Shown here one piece after another: positions 24,605 to 34,327 of a DNA stretch of 64,000 nucleotides; within the stretch, counting starts at the first letter, position 1; each line of letters opens with the position of its first letter. This DNA comes from Prevotella sp. (GTDB taxonomy: Bacteria > Bacteroidota > Bacteroidia > Bacteroidales > Bacteroidaceae): NCBI GenBank assembly GCA_017402445.1, contig JAFPME010000002.1, positions 1 to 64,000 of the forward strand, written 5' to 3'. The position numbers and the translations under genes were made by a program. The notes beneath the pieces are model-generated. The model was not told the DNA's origin. It saw only the letters and a list, made by a program, of their open reading frames with translations, and did no database searches.

Positions 24605-25483
24605 CTATGATTCTGTCTGAATGTCGGGAACCTGCAACCCATACCGGGCACAGAAATCGGCCAGTTGCTTCAGCGTTCGCGCCCTGAAGGACTTGTACTC
24701 GTCGCTGTCGGGTCGGAAAGGTTTGTGCTGAAGAGCCTGTCTGATGGGCTGGTATTCGTTGACGAACGTATGCGTCTGCGGTGCAAAGAAAGCCTGGGCG
24801 AAGCGCTCGTAGACGTACTCCACGGCCTGTTCCGATGGATGGAGCATGTCGGGAGCGTAGAAACGGTAGTCGCGCAGCTCGTCGTTCACGATTTCGTAGG
24901 CAGGGAAATAGGTGACCGACGGTGGTGCTTGCTGCGTGTTTTCGCCGGTTGCCTGCTTCGGAGAAAGCGACTCTGTGTCGCGTACGAGCAGGTCGGCGGC
25001 CAGCAGCAAGGTAGCCTTGGAGAGCTGACTGCCGTGGAATCCGTACTTGGCGTAGCGGATGGGGCTGACGGTGATGACGATATGCGTGTGCGGATTGGCG
25101 TCGCGCAGCAGTCTGACGGCCTGTTGCAGGTAGTGTCTGCACTGTTCGACCGTCAGTTCTTCTTCGCGGAAGAGCGCTGAGGGCCGTTTCTGGCAGTTGT
25201 CCACAATCTCGCCCGTCTGCTTCAGCACGTACACATGGTTGGTGCCGAGCGTCAGCAGTGCCACGTCGGGAGCCGGATGAGCTGAAAGATAGCGCTGGAG
25301 AGTGTGAAGAATGCTGGCCGGATTGTACATGACGCCATAGGGATTGACGACAGCCCGGAAGAGGTTGTCGGCAAACCGCTGCCCGATGCCGGTTGCGAAA
25401 CAACTGCCTACGAAGAGCAGCCGGCTGTCGGGCATGATGCGAAAGGTGGGTTCCGGAATGTTGACTGGTGTTCTGAAAAGCAT
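24605..25483 (-). CDS. GSCFA-domain protein
   Basis: A 292-residue cytoplasmic protein with the motif that names the family (LLFVGSCFATGIGQRFADN), then NPYGVMYNPASIL, LTLGTNHVYV, VITVSPIRY and MLHPSEQAVEYVYERF. The arrangement (Ser-containing N-terminal block, GTNH, and a C-terminal DMLHPS) resembles SGNH hydrolases, and the family is thought to act on acyl groups, but no substrate is established. It follows fkp by 4 bases and is the last gene of the yfhO-fkp-GSCFA operon, which suggests a role in making or modifying fucosylated glycans. Confidence 0.88.
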   Translation of the reverse strand: MLFRTPVNIPEPTFRIMPDSRLLFVGSCFATGIGQRFADNLFRAVVNPYGVMYNPASILHTLQRYLSAHPAPDVALLTLGTNHVYVLKQTGEIVDNCQKRPSALFREEELTVEQCRHYLQQAVRLLRDANPHTHIVITVSPIRYAKYGFHGSQLSKATLLLAADLLVRDTESLSPKQATGENTQQAPPSVTYFPAYEIVNDELRDYRFYAPDMLHPSEQAVEYVYERFAQAFFAPQTHTFVNEYQPIRQALQHKPFRPDSDEYKSFRARTLKQLADFCARYGLQVPDIQTES

Positions 25484-25487
25484 GATG

Positions 25488-28397
25488 TCAGCTTCTGCTG
25501 ACCTGCAGACCGTTTCGGCTGAGGGTCATCTCCACGAAGCGTGCGTTGCCGTTCGGCCTGTGCTGCGCGAGCGTCTGCTTGATGCGCACTGCCGCCTCGG
25601 GGTCTTTAGCCACCATGTAGAGGTATCCTCCGCCTCCGGCCCCTGAGAGTTTGTATCCCAGACACAGGTCGTCGATGAGGTGTGTAATCTGTTGTACTTC
25701 GGCAGGATTCGTGCCGCTGTCGATGGAACAGTTCTGCGACCACGTCGTACGCACCCGTCGGCCCATGGCATTGAAGTCGGCCCGCTGGATGGCTTCGTAC
25801 ATGTCGAGCGCGTGGTCCTTCATTTCGCGCAGCAGTGCCAGCTCGGTGTGCTGGTTGAGGAACATGCGCCTCACGATTTCCGCAAGGATTGTCTTCGCCG
25901 TCCGCGTGATGCCCGTGTAATAGAGCAAGTGGCATGCGTGGTATTCGGGCTGCGTGAAAAGGTCGGTCGGCAGCCATCTGACGACGGGATTCTGATTGAA
26001 CCCGCGCTCCGTCTGCAGCAGCTTCACTCCCTGCAGGATGCCTCCGAACTGGTCTTGCCATCCTCCGCCGGTGGTAAGGAGCTGTTCGAGCACGAGCGTC
26101 CGGTTGCCTATCTGGTTCTTGTCCCACGCCAGTCCGCAGAAGTCGCTCAGTGCCCCGAGCACGGTGGCGGCCAGGATGCTGCTGGTGCCCAGCCCGCTTC
26201 CGGCCGGTATGGCCGAGAGCAGCGTGAGCTCTATGCCGCATCCGAAGTCGTCGAGCTGATGTTCGAGCGTGTCGAAGCGCTCTTCCGAGAATCCCGGCAG
26301 GAAGCCAGCCAGGGCCAGTGCGGCTTTCGGTATGGAGAAAGGACTGCCCACATGCCTGAAGTCGGCCAGCTCATCGTAGGTGCAGACGGTCTCCATGGCC
26401 CCCAGATCGATGCTGCGGAGCACGACGTGCGGCTGCTGACAGGGTCTGACGTAGACTTGCAGCGGCGGCTGTCCGTTCAGTTCGATGGCCAGATTCACAA
26501 CGTTGCCACCCTCCATGAGGCAGTAGGGCGGCGTGTCGGTCCATCCTCCGGCAATGTCGATGCGCGCCGGGCTGCGTCCCCACACTATCTGGTCGCCGTA
26601 GACCGCCATTCGGGGTCGCTGCCGCTCGGCCAGCACGCGCTCGGTGAGCCCTTCGCGCAACAGGGCGAAGGCCTTGTTCTCGCCGTCGGCCATCTTGGCC
26701 TGCAGGTCAGAGAGCTGTCTGGGCTGAGCCGTTTCCAGCCGTCTGCGGGCCAATTCGGAACGGAACATGCTGTCGTGAATGCGGGTGAGCAGCGGAGCCT
26801 GGTCGCCGATGGGCAACGGTTCGGCAATGCCGTATTGGGCAAACGAGCGTGCCGCGTCTTCGAGGTCCACCTGATAGAACACACTGTGCTCATGGTTGCG
26901 GGCCAGGGCACGCCAGTTGTCGGCACGGAACAGGTGGCGCTGTTGCGCCAACCGCAGCAGGTTGGCCCTGTCCGAGAGTTCGTCGGCACTGGCCTTGGGA
27001 CACTCGGCCCAAAGCCTGCGCGCGGTATCAAGCTCCGGTTGGCTGAGCATCCACCGCAGTAGCAGTCCGGCGTCGTGAAGATTGTCTGTTATGGGGAAGA
27101 AACGTGCAGCCTGCAAGTCGTGACTGCCTTCTATTTTGTCGATGTCGATGTGCCTTTCCTTCGCCCAGTCCGAAAATGGACGTCCGAGGAAAAGCGTCTT
27201 TTCGTCGTGCAGACTGCCTCGGAAAAGATCGTTGAACCCGTATGGCCGCACGCACCATGAGTCCTCGCCGACGGGCACGAAGTCGACACATTGGCCTGGA
27301 GCGAGGCTGATGGTCCAGTCGTTTTGCGGCACTCCGGTGATGATGTTCTCGTGAGCGAGCGTCCAGTGACGGCCCACATGGCTGTTCTCCACCCACAGGT
27401 TCTGGTTGGCTTCGGTGATGGCAGTCTCGGTGACCGCGTTCTGTACGAACATGGCCGGGTGGGGTTTCAGCGAGTGGTGCATGATTTCGCGCTGGTCGTT
27501 CACGAGGTTCTGTACAGCCAACGTGGAAGAGATGATTTCGTGGGAGGTCCCGAAATGGTAGAATTCGCCGCCAGGCAGAGGCAGCACGGCTACGCTGAGG
27601 CTGTTCAGCTCTTCGTCGGCGATTGTGGGATTCGTGCCGAGTGCGCAACCGAACTCACCGTAGAGATCGTAGTTGCCGACGGTTCCGTTGCGCTCGGAAC
27701 GAGCCATGAGCAGCCTGACGGCACGGTCGCTGAGCAGCCATACGCCGATGTCCGTGAGGTAGAAATGGTCCTTCATCAGTTCGCCGAGCGTCTTCACCGA
27801 GGGTTTCTGAAGCATGCACTTCAGGCAGGACGGTGCACGTCGCGACGAGACGAAGACGCCATGGTCCTTTGCAATCTCAGGTCCGAGCCACAAACCGTAG
27901 CAGACGACGTCGGCCTCGGGAATGGCTTGCAGCGGCTTGGTGGCCCTGATGTAGACGTCGCCGCTGACAATCATCGTGTGCAGCGAGTCGGGAGCGGCCT
28001 TCATGATGCGCTCGTAGAGGGGTATCTGCAGCGAAAGCAAGTCTTGCGACAGGCGCTGTCCGCGCTCCCATCGGAAGACGGGTATGGGCGTCAGCACCTT
28101 TCCTGATGGCGCGTATGCAGGCAATCGTCGGCTCTGCCCGCCTGCATGGAGCAGCAACCGCTTCTCGCCCGCCAGCCAGCAGAGGAAGTCGGGATCGGCC
28201 GAAAGGTAGCCGTTGGCGGGCAGCTGCTTTCCAGACTCTGACAGGTAAGCCTGTCCGAGCAGCCATGTGCTGCCCCCACCACTTCCCAGCTTCTGCCCTA
28301 CGGGGTCGTTGGAACAGAACCATTCGGCACGCTTCAGCCCCGTCATCTGGTGAAAGCAGGCGACGAGGTTGGGCGGTAATGACAGTAGCTTCTTCAT
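25488..28397 (-). CDS. fkp: Bifunctional L-fucokinase/L-fucose-1-phosphate guanylyltransferase
   Basis: A 969-residue enzyme that converts free L-fucose through fucose-1-phosphate to GDP-fucose, which Bacteroides uses to decorate capsule and O-glycosylated proteins. The N-terminal half is the pyrophosphorylase (GGGSTWLLG, SGDVYIRATKPLQ, VFVSSRRAP), the middle a left-handed helix region (HVGRHWTLAHENIITGVPQN), and the C-terminal part a GHMP kinase: RIDIAGGWTDTPPY, a glycine-rich loop SAIPAGSGLGTSSILA, and LSGAGGGGYLYMV. Start ATG 28397 overlaps the yfhO stop (ATGA) and is preferred to a start six codons upstream. Confidence 0.95.
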   Translation of the reverse strand: MKKLLSLPPNLVACFHQMTGLKRAEWFCSNDPVGQKLGSGGGSTWLLGQAYLSESGKQLPANGYLSADPDFLCWLAGEKRLLLHAGGQSRRLPAYAPSGKVLTPIPVFRWERGQRLSQDLLSLQIPLYERIMKAAPDSLHTMIVSGDVYIRATKPLQAIPEADVVCYGLWLGPEIAKDHGVFVSSRRAPSCLKCMLQKPSVKTLGELMKDHFYLTDIGVWLLSDRAVRLLMARSERNGTVGNYDLYGEFGCALGTNPTIADEELNSLSVAVLPLPGGEFYHFGTSHEIISSTLAVQNLVNDQREIMHHSLKPHPAMFVQNAVTETAITEANQNLWVENSHVGRHWTLAHENIITGVPQNDWTISLAPGQCVDFVPVGEDSWCVRPYGFNDLFRGSLHDEKTLFLGRPFSDWAKERHIDIDKIEGSHDLQAARFFPITDNLHDAGLLLRWMLSQPELDTARRLWAECPKASADELSDRANLLRLAQQRHLFRADNWRALARNHEHSVFYQVDLEDAARSFAQYGIAEPLPIGDQAPLLTRIHDSMFRSELARRRLETAQPRQLSDLQAKMADGENKAFALLREGLTERVLAERQRPRMAVYGDQIVWGRSPARIDIAGGWTDTPPYCLMEGGNVVNLAIELNGQPPLQVYVRPCQQPHVVLRSIDLGAMETVCTYDELADFRHVGSPFSIPKAALALAGFLPGFSEERFDTLEHQLDDFGCGIELTLLSAIPAGSGLGTSSILAATVLGALSDFCGLAWDKNQIGNRTLVLEQLLTTGGGWQDQFGGILQGVKLLQTERGFNQNPVVRWLPTDLFTQPEYHACHLLYYTGITRTAKTILAEIVRRMFLNQHTELALLREMKDHALDMYEAIQRADFNAMGRRVRTTWSQNCSIDSGTNPAEVQQITHLIDDLCLGYKLSGAGGGGYLYMVAKDPEAAVRIKQTLAQHRPNGNARFVEMTLSRNGLQVSRS

Positions 28398-30886
28398 GCC
28401 TTCTTTCGCTTCCATTCAAAATAGCACACGAGGAGCAGTGCCAGCACAAGGATGCCGATGGCGACGTAGGCAATGGTTTCAGTGGTGTCGATGCTCTTGG
28501 GGTAGAACATCAGCTCCACCTGATGGTGGCCGGGGGTTACGTTCAGCGCACGGAGCAGGTAGTCCACGCGTCCGAGCTCGGCCGGTTGACCGTCGACAGT
28601 GGCCGTCCATCCGGGGTAATAGATTTCGGAGAAGACCACGATGCCGCCCTTGTCGGACTCCACATCGTAGGTCAGGTGGTTCGGTTCGTATGCGGTCAGC
28701 GTCACGACGCTGGTGTCGGCCTGCGGCTGAGCCTGCTTGAGCTGCTCTTCGAAGCGCTTGTCGGCTACGGCTTCGTGCCGCAGCTGGAGCTTGCCGACGG
28801 CCTCAATCTCCTGATTGGCATTGTCGACGTACTGTATCTTGTCCACGAACCAGGCGTTGCCATAAGCATAGACGTTCTGCAAAGCCACCGTCTCGTTGTT
28901 CTGAAGGGGCACGATGATGTATCGGGTGTTGAGCATGTTCAGCACGGGCCAGATGCTGTCGCCATTGATCTTCGTCATGTCTCCGGCGGCCTCGGGAATG
29001 GCTTGCGACATGCTTTGCATTTCGGGGCTGATGTAGGCGTCGATCATTTCCTGGTAACGGCGCAGCTTGGCGGCATGATAGCCGCCGATGCTCTTGTGGT
29101 AGTAGGACGTTTCGTTCTCGTTGAAAGCATTCGGCGAGAGGTTCAGCACGCGGTAGTTGCCCTGCTGGCTCTTGTCCTGGAGAATCATTTCGTCGGCTTT
29201 CGTCATGGGCTGTGCAGCCTCGCGCTCGCTCTTCGGGACGAACATGTCGTTGTTCAGGTAGCGCTTGTTCACGGGCCAGAGGTCAATCAGACACAGAACG
29301 AGGATGCCCCACACCATGTAGTTGGCCTTCAGCTTGCGTGCCTTGAAGAGCAACAGCATCAATGTTCCGACGAGGATGATGAGCAGCGAGCGCCAGCAGT
29401 CGGAGGTGAACATGGCTTGCCGCATCTCGGTCAGATTGGCGATGATGGGTCCCACCATTTCCTGTGGCAGCGCTTGCTTGAGCATGTCGTGCTCTGCCGA
29501 GGGAATGAACGTAAAGAAAGCACCCGGTGCCAGCGCGAAAACGAGGCAAGCTCCGCCCGTGAGAGCAAGGCTTGTGTAGAGCCACTTCATGTTCTTGGCC
29601 AGCAAGTCGGGTTCGTCCACAATCTTCTTCAGTCCCATCATGGCCAGCAAAGGAATGGTGAACTCGGCGATGACCAGTATGGAAGCTACCGTTCGGAACT
29701 TTGCATACATCGGCACGAAGTCGAGGAAGAAGTTCGTGAAGCCCATGAAATTGCGGCCCCACGACAGCAGAACGGAGAGAATGGTGACGGCAAGCAGGGC
29801 CCACTTCATGGGTCCTTTCACGATAAAGAGGGCAAGAATGAAGAGCAGCATGACGAAGGCGCCCACATAGACAGGGCCGCTCGTGCCCGGCTGGTCGCCC
29901 CAGTACTGGCCCAGTTGCTGGTACACTTGTTCAAATTCAGGATTGGCCTTCTTCATGGCCGTGGCGTTCATCGAGAGCGGCACGGAGGCTCCTCCCTTCG
30001 CATTCGGTATGAGGAGCGTCCACGTTTCGTCGATGCCGTAGCTCCACTGAGTGATGTAGTCCCGGTCGAGCCCGCTGCTGGTCTGGTTGGAAGCATTCTT
30101 CTTCACCAGCTCGCTCTTCCCTCGCATGGACTCCTGAGAGTACTGCCACGTGTGATAAAGATTGGAAAGATTGATGCAAACGCCGATGGCACCGCCCAAC
30201 AAGCACACAGCGGTGGCCTTGAAGAACTGGGCCATGCGCTTGGTCCGGATGGCGTCCACCAGCCAGGCCACCACCATGGCGAGGATGACAAACAGATAGT
30301 AGTAGGTCATCTGCACGTGGTTGGCATAGATTTCGAACGCCGTGAAGAGTGCTGTCACCACGAGTCCCCACAGATAGCGGCCCCGATAGGCCAGCACAAT
30401 GCCCGCCAGCATGGGTGGAAGATAGGCCAGGGCCCACACTTTCCAAATGTGTCCCGCCGCAATGATGATGAGGAAATAGGTGCTGAAAGCCCAGACGACG
30501 GCCCCGAGAGCAGCCATCCACTGTCTGAAGTCGAATGCGCGCAGCAGGATGTAGAAGCCCAGCAAGTAGGCGAACAGGTACCACACATTCTCAGGCAGCC
30601 ACAAATGGTAGGCCTTGATCACTGTGCTCAGGCCTTCGGTGCTGCTGTACGACGGTGAAAGCTGGTACGTGGGCATGCCGCTGAAAGCCGAGTTGGTCCA
30701 TCGGGTGGTCTTTCCCGTCTGCTCCTTGAAGCTTGTAGCCTCATGTCCGAGTCCCTTTCCGGCAGCAGCATCGTGTCGGTAGAGAATCTTTCCGTCGAAG
30801 ACGGCCGGCGTGAAATAAGCAAACGAGATGACAACAAACAAAAGCACAACCAGCAAGTCTGGCAAGTACAATTTCCAATTCTTCAT
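28394..30886 (-). CDS. YfhO-family polytopic membrane protein
   Basis: An 830-residue inner-membrane protein with about 12-14 predicted helices, starting with LPDLLVVLLFVVISFAYF and ending with a helix and Arg/Lys tail. A large non-membrane region (about 540-790) includes the C-terminal YfhO beta domain (LTAYEPNHLTYDVESDKGGIVVFSEIYYPGWTATVDG). Gram-positive YfhO homologues act as polyprenyl-phosphate-sugar-dependent glycosyltransferases; the role in Bacteroidota is not settled. A -7 box lies 26 bases upstream. Coupling to fkp suggests fucosyl or other sugar transfer across the inner membrane, an inference from context. Confidence 0.88.
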   Translation of the reverse strand: MKNWKLYLPDLLVVLLFVVISFAYFTPAVFDGKILYRHDAAAGKGLGHEATSFKEQTGKTTRWTNSAFSGMPTYQLSPSYSSTEGLSTVIKAYHLWLPENVWYLFAYLLGFYILLRAFDFRQWMAALGAVVWAFSTYFLIIIAAGHIWKVWALAYLPPMLAGIVLAYRGRYLWGLVVTALFTAFEIYANHVQMTYYYLFVILAMVVAWLVDAIRTKRMAQFFKATAVCLLGGAIGVCINLSNLYHTWQYSQESMRGKSELVKKNASNQTSSGLDRDYITQWSYGIDETWTLLIPNAKGGASVPLSMNATAMKKANPEFEQVYQQLGQYWGDQPGTSGPVYVGAFVMLLFILALFIVKGPMKWALLAVTILSVLLSWGRNFMGFTNFFLDFVPMYAKFRTVASILVIAEFTIPLLAMMGLKKIVDEPDLLAKNMKWLYTSLALTGGACLVFALAPGAFFTFIPSAEHDMLKQALPQEMVGPIIANLTEMRQAMFTSDCWRSLLIILVGTLMLLLFKARKLKANYMVWGILVLCLIDLWPVNKRYLNNDMFVPKSEREAAQPMTKADEMILQDKSQQGNYRVLNLSPNAFNENETSYYHKSIGGYHAAKLRRYQEMIDAYISPEMQSMSQAIPEAAGDMTKINGDSIWPVLNMLNTRYIIVPLQNNETVALQNVYAYGNAWFVDKIQYVDNANQEIEAVGKLQLRHEAVADKRFEEQLKQAQPQADTSVVTLTAYEPNHLTYDVESDKGGIVVFSEIYYPGWTATVDGQPAELGRVDYLLRALNVTPGHHQVELMFYPKSIDTTETIAYVAIGILVLALLLVCYFEWKRKKA

Positions 30887-30912
30887 TTTTCTTCGTATAC
30901 GTTAATCAGCTA

Positions 30913-30920
30913 CAAAAGTA
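30913..30920 (-). promoter_or_regulatory. -7 box of the yfhO-fkp operon
   Basis: TACTTTTG on the minus strand, 26 bases before the yfhO ATG. Confidence 0.6.
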
Positions 30921-31047
30921 CAAAAAAATACTGAACCAAAAGAAAGAAGCATGAAGAATCTCACTTTTCGGCCCGTTTTGGTTCCGAAAAGGCAGAACAA
31001 GCATGAAAAAACAGAGGCTCGCGTGCGCCGCCCTCAGTTAAATTTAG

Positions 31048-31055
31048 TACCTTTG
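31048..31055 (+). promoter_or_regulatory. -7 box of the MTA/SAH nucleosidase gene
   Basis: TACCTTTG on the plus strand. Its position inside a longer open frame that starts at 30951 argues that translation begins downstream at 31134. Confidence 0.6.
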
Positions 31056-31133
31056 CAGGCATACAGACAGTCTGCCGACACCTCCGTTGCCCGTCGCAGG
31101 AAGCGGGGGCTGGCAACCAAACAAGAAGAAGTT

Positions 31134-31784
31134 ATGAAGATAGGAATCATCGTTGCGATGGAGAAAGAGCTGCGCCAGCTCCAATCGCTGTTTAAAGACG
31201 GAGACGTCGTGGTGCAGCAGTGCGGCATCGGGAAGGTGAACGCTGCCATCGGTGCAGCGGAAATGATTCGTCAGCACCGTCCCGACGCCATCATTTCATC
31301 GGGATGCGCAGGCGGAAACGGCGACGAAGTGAACATTCAGGACATTGTGGTCGGCGCACAAACAGCCTATCACGACGTCTACTGCGGTTCGGCCGTGGGC
31401 GGAAGCGTGTACGGACAAGTGCAGGGTATGCCTCCCCGCTTCGACGCGGACCCTCTCCTGCTGAGAAAAAGCCTGGATCTGCCGACAGCCGATGATGGTC
31501 CGAAGGTTCACCAGGGCCTCATCGTGACAGGCGACTGGTTCGTTGACTCGCGTGAAAAAATGGAGCACATCGTCAGTCTGTTCCCCGAAGCGCGCGCCGT
31601 AGACATGGAATCGGCTGCCATTGCGCAAACCTGCTACGCCTACCACGTGCCGTTCATTTCGTTCCGCGTAGTCAGCGACGTGCCACTGAGGGATCATCAG
31701 GCCGCACAGTACCATGACTTCTGGGACCGCATGGCTGACAGCTCCTTCCACATGACGAAGTCCTTCGTGGAAAGTCTGCTCTGA
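31134..31784 (+). CDS. mtnN: 5'-methylthioadenosine/S-adenosylhomocysteine nucleosidase
   Basis: A 216-residue enzyme that cleaves adenine from MTA and SAH in methionine salvage. It starts KIGIIVAMEKELRQL with the catalytic Glu in AMEKE, followed by CGIGKVNAA, SSGCAGG, VDMESAAIAQTC (substrate-binding Met-Glu) and RVVSDVPLRDH with the catalytic Asp. The frame is open 61 codons further upstream, but the -7 box lies inside that extension, so ATG 31134 after AAGAAGAA is chosen. Length is slightly below the usual 230. Confidence 0.93.
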   Translation: MKIGIIVAMEKELRQLQSLFKDGDVVVQQCGIGKVNAAIGAAEMIRQHRPDAIISSGCAGGNGDEVNIQDIVVGAQTAYHDVYCGSAVGGSVYGQVQGMPPRFDADPLLLRKSLDLPTADDGPKVHQGLIVTGDWFVDSREKMEHIVSLFPEARAVDMESAAIAQTCYAYHVPFISFRVVSDVPLRDHQAAQYHDFWDRMADSSFHMTKSFVESLL

Positions 31785-31826
31785 ACGACTCGACGACAGG
31801 GCTTCGTGCGGTCAGGAATGCGCGTG

Positions 31827-31860
31827 TGCGTCTGTTTCTTGCTTTCAGGAAACGGACGCA
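31827..31860 (+). terminator. Hairpin between convergent mtnN and MATE genes
   Basis: Arms TGCGTCTGTTTC (31827-31838) and GAAACGGACGCA (31849-31860) with one mismatch pair around 10 bases, in a 114-base convergent gap. The T-tract is weak, so termination is likely but not certain. Confidence 0.5.
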
Positions 31861-31898
31861 TGTGGTTGTCTGCGGCGAAAAAGACAGAAGCAGTCTCT

Positions 31899-33218
31899 CT
31901 ACGTCTTGCCAGCATTCAGAATGCGCTTATAGAGAAAGGTTTGCACGGCTCCTCGTGTGAACATGTAGGCAACGAATGCGAGCCAGAGGGCATGATTGTG
32001 GAATGAGTCTTCGCAAAAGAAGAAAATGGAAAAGAAAACGACAGCAGCAAGGAAGGAGGAACAGAGCATTTGTCTCGATGCTGTGATGCCGATGAAAACG
32101 CCATCCCACACGAATGCTCCGATGCTGCACACAGGTACAAGCCAGGCCCATCGGAGATAGTCGGCAGCTGCACTGATAACCATCTGCTGGTCGGTGAGCA
32201 GCTGAAGGATGTTGCTGCCGGCCACGATGTACAACAGGGTGAAGAGAGCAGTACAGAAGGAGCCCCAGGCAAAGCTGTGGGTGACGGTCTGGCGGAAAGC
32301 CAGCATGTTGCGGGCACCCCAATACTTGCCACTCATGGCTTCGGCGGCGTTGGCGAAGCCGTCCATGACATAGCTGACCAGCAGATAGAGTTGCATGAGC
32401 AGCGTGTTTACAGCAAGGATGACGTCCCCCTGCCTTGATCCGGCGGAGGTAAAGAAAAGGAGCACGCTGACCAGGCAAAGTGTCCGAAGGAAAATGTCGC
32501 GGTTGACGCGCCAAAGGGAGCTTCGGGATGCCGAGGAGCGAGCGGACCGCTCCCGTGCAGGGGAGCTGGCAGCAGGGATATTCTTGTAGGCAAGCAAGGC
32601 AGCCATGGCGAAACCAGCCCACTGGGCGACAAGCGTTCCGGTGGCTACGCCTTCCACCTTCATCCCGAAGCCGTAGACAAGAATCAGCGAGACGACAATG
32701 TTCACGATGTTCTGAGCGATGGCAACGACCATAGGGGCACGCGCATTCTGCATGCCAATGAACCATCCGTTGAGGCTGAAGATGCCGAGCATGGCTGGTG
32801 CTCCATAGACGCAAATGCTGAAATAGGTGGTGGTGAGACGCCTCACCTCATCGGTGGGTCCCATGATGAGCAGCCCGAGCTGACGGACAGTCAGCTGTAG
32901 CACAATCAGTGCGGCCCCAATGGTGAAAGCCATGGTCAAAGACCGTTTCAGCAAGCTTCGGCATTCGTCGTTGTCGCGCTGTCCGTAGGCTTGAGCTGTG
33001 AGGCCGCTGGTCCCCATGCGCAGAAAGGCAAAAAGCCAGTAAATGACGTTGAAGAGCATGCTTCCGACAGCAATGGCACCGATGTAGGCGGTTGCGCCGA
33101 GGTGTCCGGTGATGGCAGTGTCGACAAGTCCGAGCAACGGCACTGTGATATTGCTCACGATGCTGGGCACCGCGATACGCAGTATCTGGCGATCAGAGTC
33201 ATTCAGCCGTCTGTTCAT
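31899..33218 (-). CDS. MATE-family multidrug/metabolite exporter
   Basis: A 439-residue inner-membrane protein with about 12 helices in two related halves, starting with the family pattern ILRIAVPSIVSNITVPLLGLVDTAITGHLG. It exports cationic or toxic compounds using an ion gradient; the substrate is unknown. The loop between halves (around residues 210-230) contains a Ser/Ala/Arg-rich segment (PAASSPARERSARSSAS) encoded by a GC-rich near-palindrome, longer than the usual linker. It may be a later insertion that does not disturb the helices. Confidence 0.92.
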   Translation of the reverse strand: MNRRLNDSDRQILRIAVPSIVSNITVPLLGLVDTAITGHLGATAYIGAIAVGSMLFNVIYWLFAFLRMGTSGLTAQAYGQRDNDECRSLLKRSLTMAFTIGAALIVLQLTVRQLGLLIMGPTDEVRRLTTTYFSICVYGAPAMLGIFSLNGWFIGMQNARAPMVVAIAQNIVNIVVSLILVYGFGMKVEGVATGTLVAQWAGFAMAALLAYKNIPAASSPARERSARSSASRSSLWRVNRDIFLRTLCLVSVLLFFTSAGSRQGDVILAVNTLLMQLYLLVSYVMDGFANAAEAMSGKYWGARNMLAFRQTVTHSFAWGSFCTALFTLLYIVAGSNILQLLTDQQMVISAAADYLRWAWLVPVCSIGAFVWDGVFIGITASRQMLCSSFLAAVVFFSIFFFCEDSFHNHALWLAFVAYMFTRGAVQTFLYKRILNAGKT

Positions 33219-33305
33219 TTCTTATCGTATAGTATTGATGGCATCATCGTCCTTTTCCCAGACTGACATTGCAGATGGCTTCCACATTTGTCAGGACGGA
33301 AAGCA

Positions 33306-34286
33306 TCATCGCGGTGCCTCGCGGAAGATGTAGGCGCCCGACCAAAAGGCAGACTGCCCTCTGTAAAGAGGAAGGAAGGCTTCGCCGACCAAGCGGAAGT
33401 AGGTCTTCCCGTAAGGCGAAGTGAAACAGAACTGTCGCTCGGGTTCGGAGGGAGACAGGTTGTAACCAATCTGTCTACCAAGCCCTATGCTGTCAAGAAC
33501 GCAACGCACCTGATGACCGTCGTCGCGTGTACACTCGGCGATACTGACACGTCGGGGGGCTCCATGGTACCCGTCGTTGAGAAACGTATAGATGGTGTCA
33601 CGGCAAGCCATGCGCACCGTTCCACCAAAACAGGACTGCAGACCGTAATAGTTCTGGATGACGATATCTTCGAGAGGCTTGAAAGCGACGCTGACAGAGA
33701 GCGTGTCTGCATGGAAATGATAGTTCACCGTCTCGGACAACACTTCGCGGCCGTTGCCGTCCGACTGCTTGGTATTGCCCGCTTGCAAGTGGTTTTCAAC
33801 CACCACCAGCACATCGCGGCAACGCATGTCGTGCACATCGGCGTCAAGTTGTTGGCCGTCAACGAACACTGAGACACTGACACAGCGTGCCGTGGGACCA
33901 CCGCCAACGTCTCCGTCAGACCCATGCCAACCGCCCGTGAAGCCGCTGTTGCCGTTGCCGCGCTCCAAGGCTTCCATCCAGCAGGGGCCAATCCAGTCGG
34001 AGTAGCTGACATAATTTGGCCCTGGTTTGCCAGGACTGGAGATTTCAGACGAAGAATTGGGAATATAGGTAAGCTTCTTGATCTGCACAAGCTGATTGAT
34101 GCCGCAGGGGCCGAGTAGCAGTTCGAAATCATAATTCTTCACATAGTGGCGCACAACAGATACGTTGTTCCCCTTCCTCGTCACTTTGAAACTGTTGGCC
34201 GGAACGGGAATGTACTCATCGATTGCGATGTCCTTGGAGCAGGAAACCAACGCAAAGGTGAGGAGAAAGAAAAAGACGCGTTTCAT
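33306..34286 (-). CDS. Lipoprotein of unknown function
   Basis: A 326-residue predicted lipoprotein (MKRVFFFLLTFALVSC, Cys at 16, then SKD). The mature part is beta-rich with several Cys residues (GPCGINQL, IGPCWMEAL, DMRCRDVLVVVE, QSCFGGTVRMACRD) and a Gly-rich loop (GNGNSGFTGGWHGSDGDVGGG). I do not recognise a family. It lies 41 bases downstream of the DegT gene at the distal end of the polysaccharide operon and 87 bases before the MATE gene on the same strand, so it may be co-transcribed with either. Confidence 0.6.
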   Translation of the reverse strand: MKRVFFFLLTFALVSCSKDIAIDEYIPVPANSFKVTRKGNNVSVVRHYVKNYDFELLLGPCGINQLVQIKKLTYIPNSSSEISSPGKPGPNYVSYSDWIGPCWMEALERGNGNSGFTGGWHGSDGDVGGGPTARCVSVSVFVDGQQLDADVHDMRCRDVLVVVENHLQAGNTKQSDGNGREVLSETVNYHFHADTLSVSVAFKPLEDIVIQNYYGLQSCFGGTVRMACRDTIYTFLNDGYHGAPRRVSIAECTRDDGHQVRCVLDSIGLGRQIGYNLSPSEPERQFCFTSPYGKTYFRLVGEAFLPLYRGQSAFWSGAYIFREAPR

Positions 34287-34327
34287 AGAAGAATTATGTT
34301 TCGGTGAGAGAATATCCTACTACTCAA

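Noticed and set aside
28106..30658. An 850-codon open frame on the plus strand opposite yfhO
   Set aside because: It lies antisense to a gene with clear YfhO and Fkp homology, has low-complexity His/Val/Glu-rich sequence with no recognised domain, and similar long shadows occur opposite other genes in this GC-rich coding DNA.
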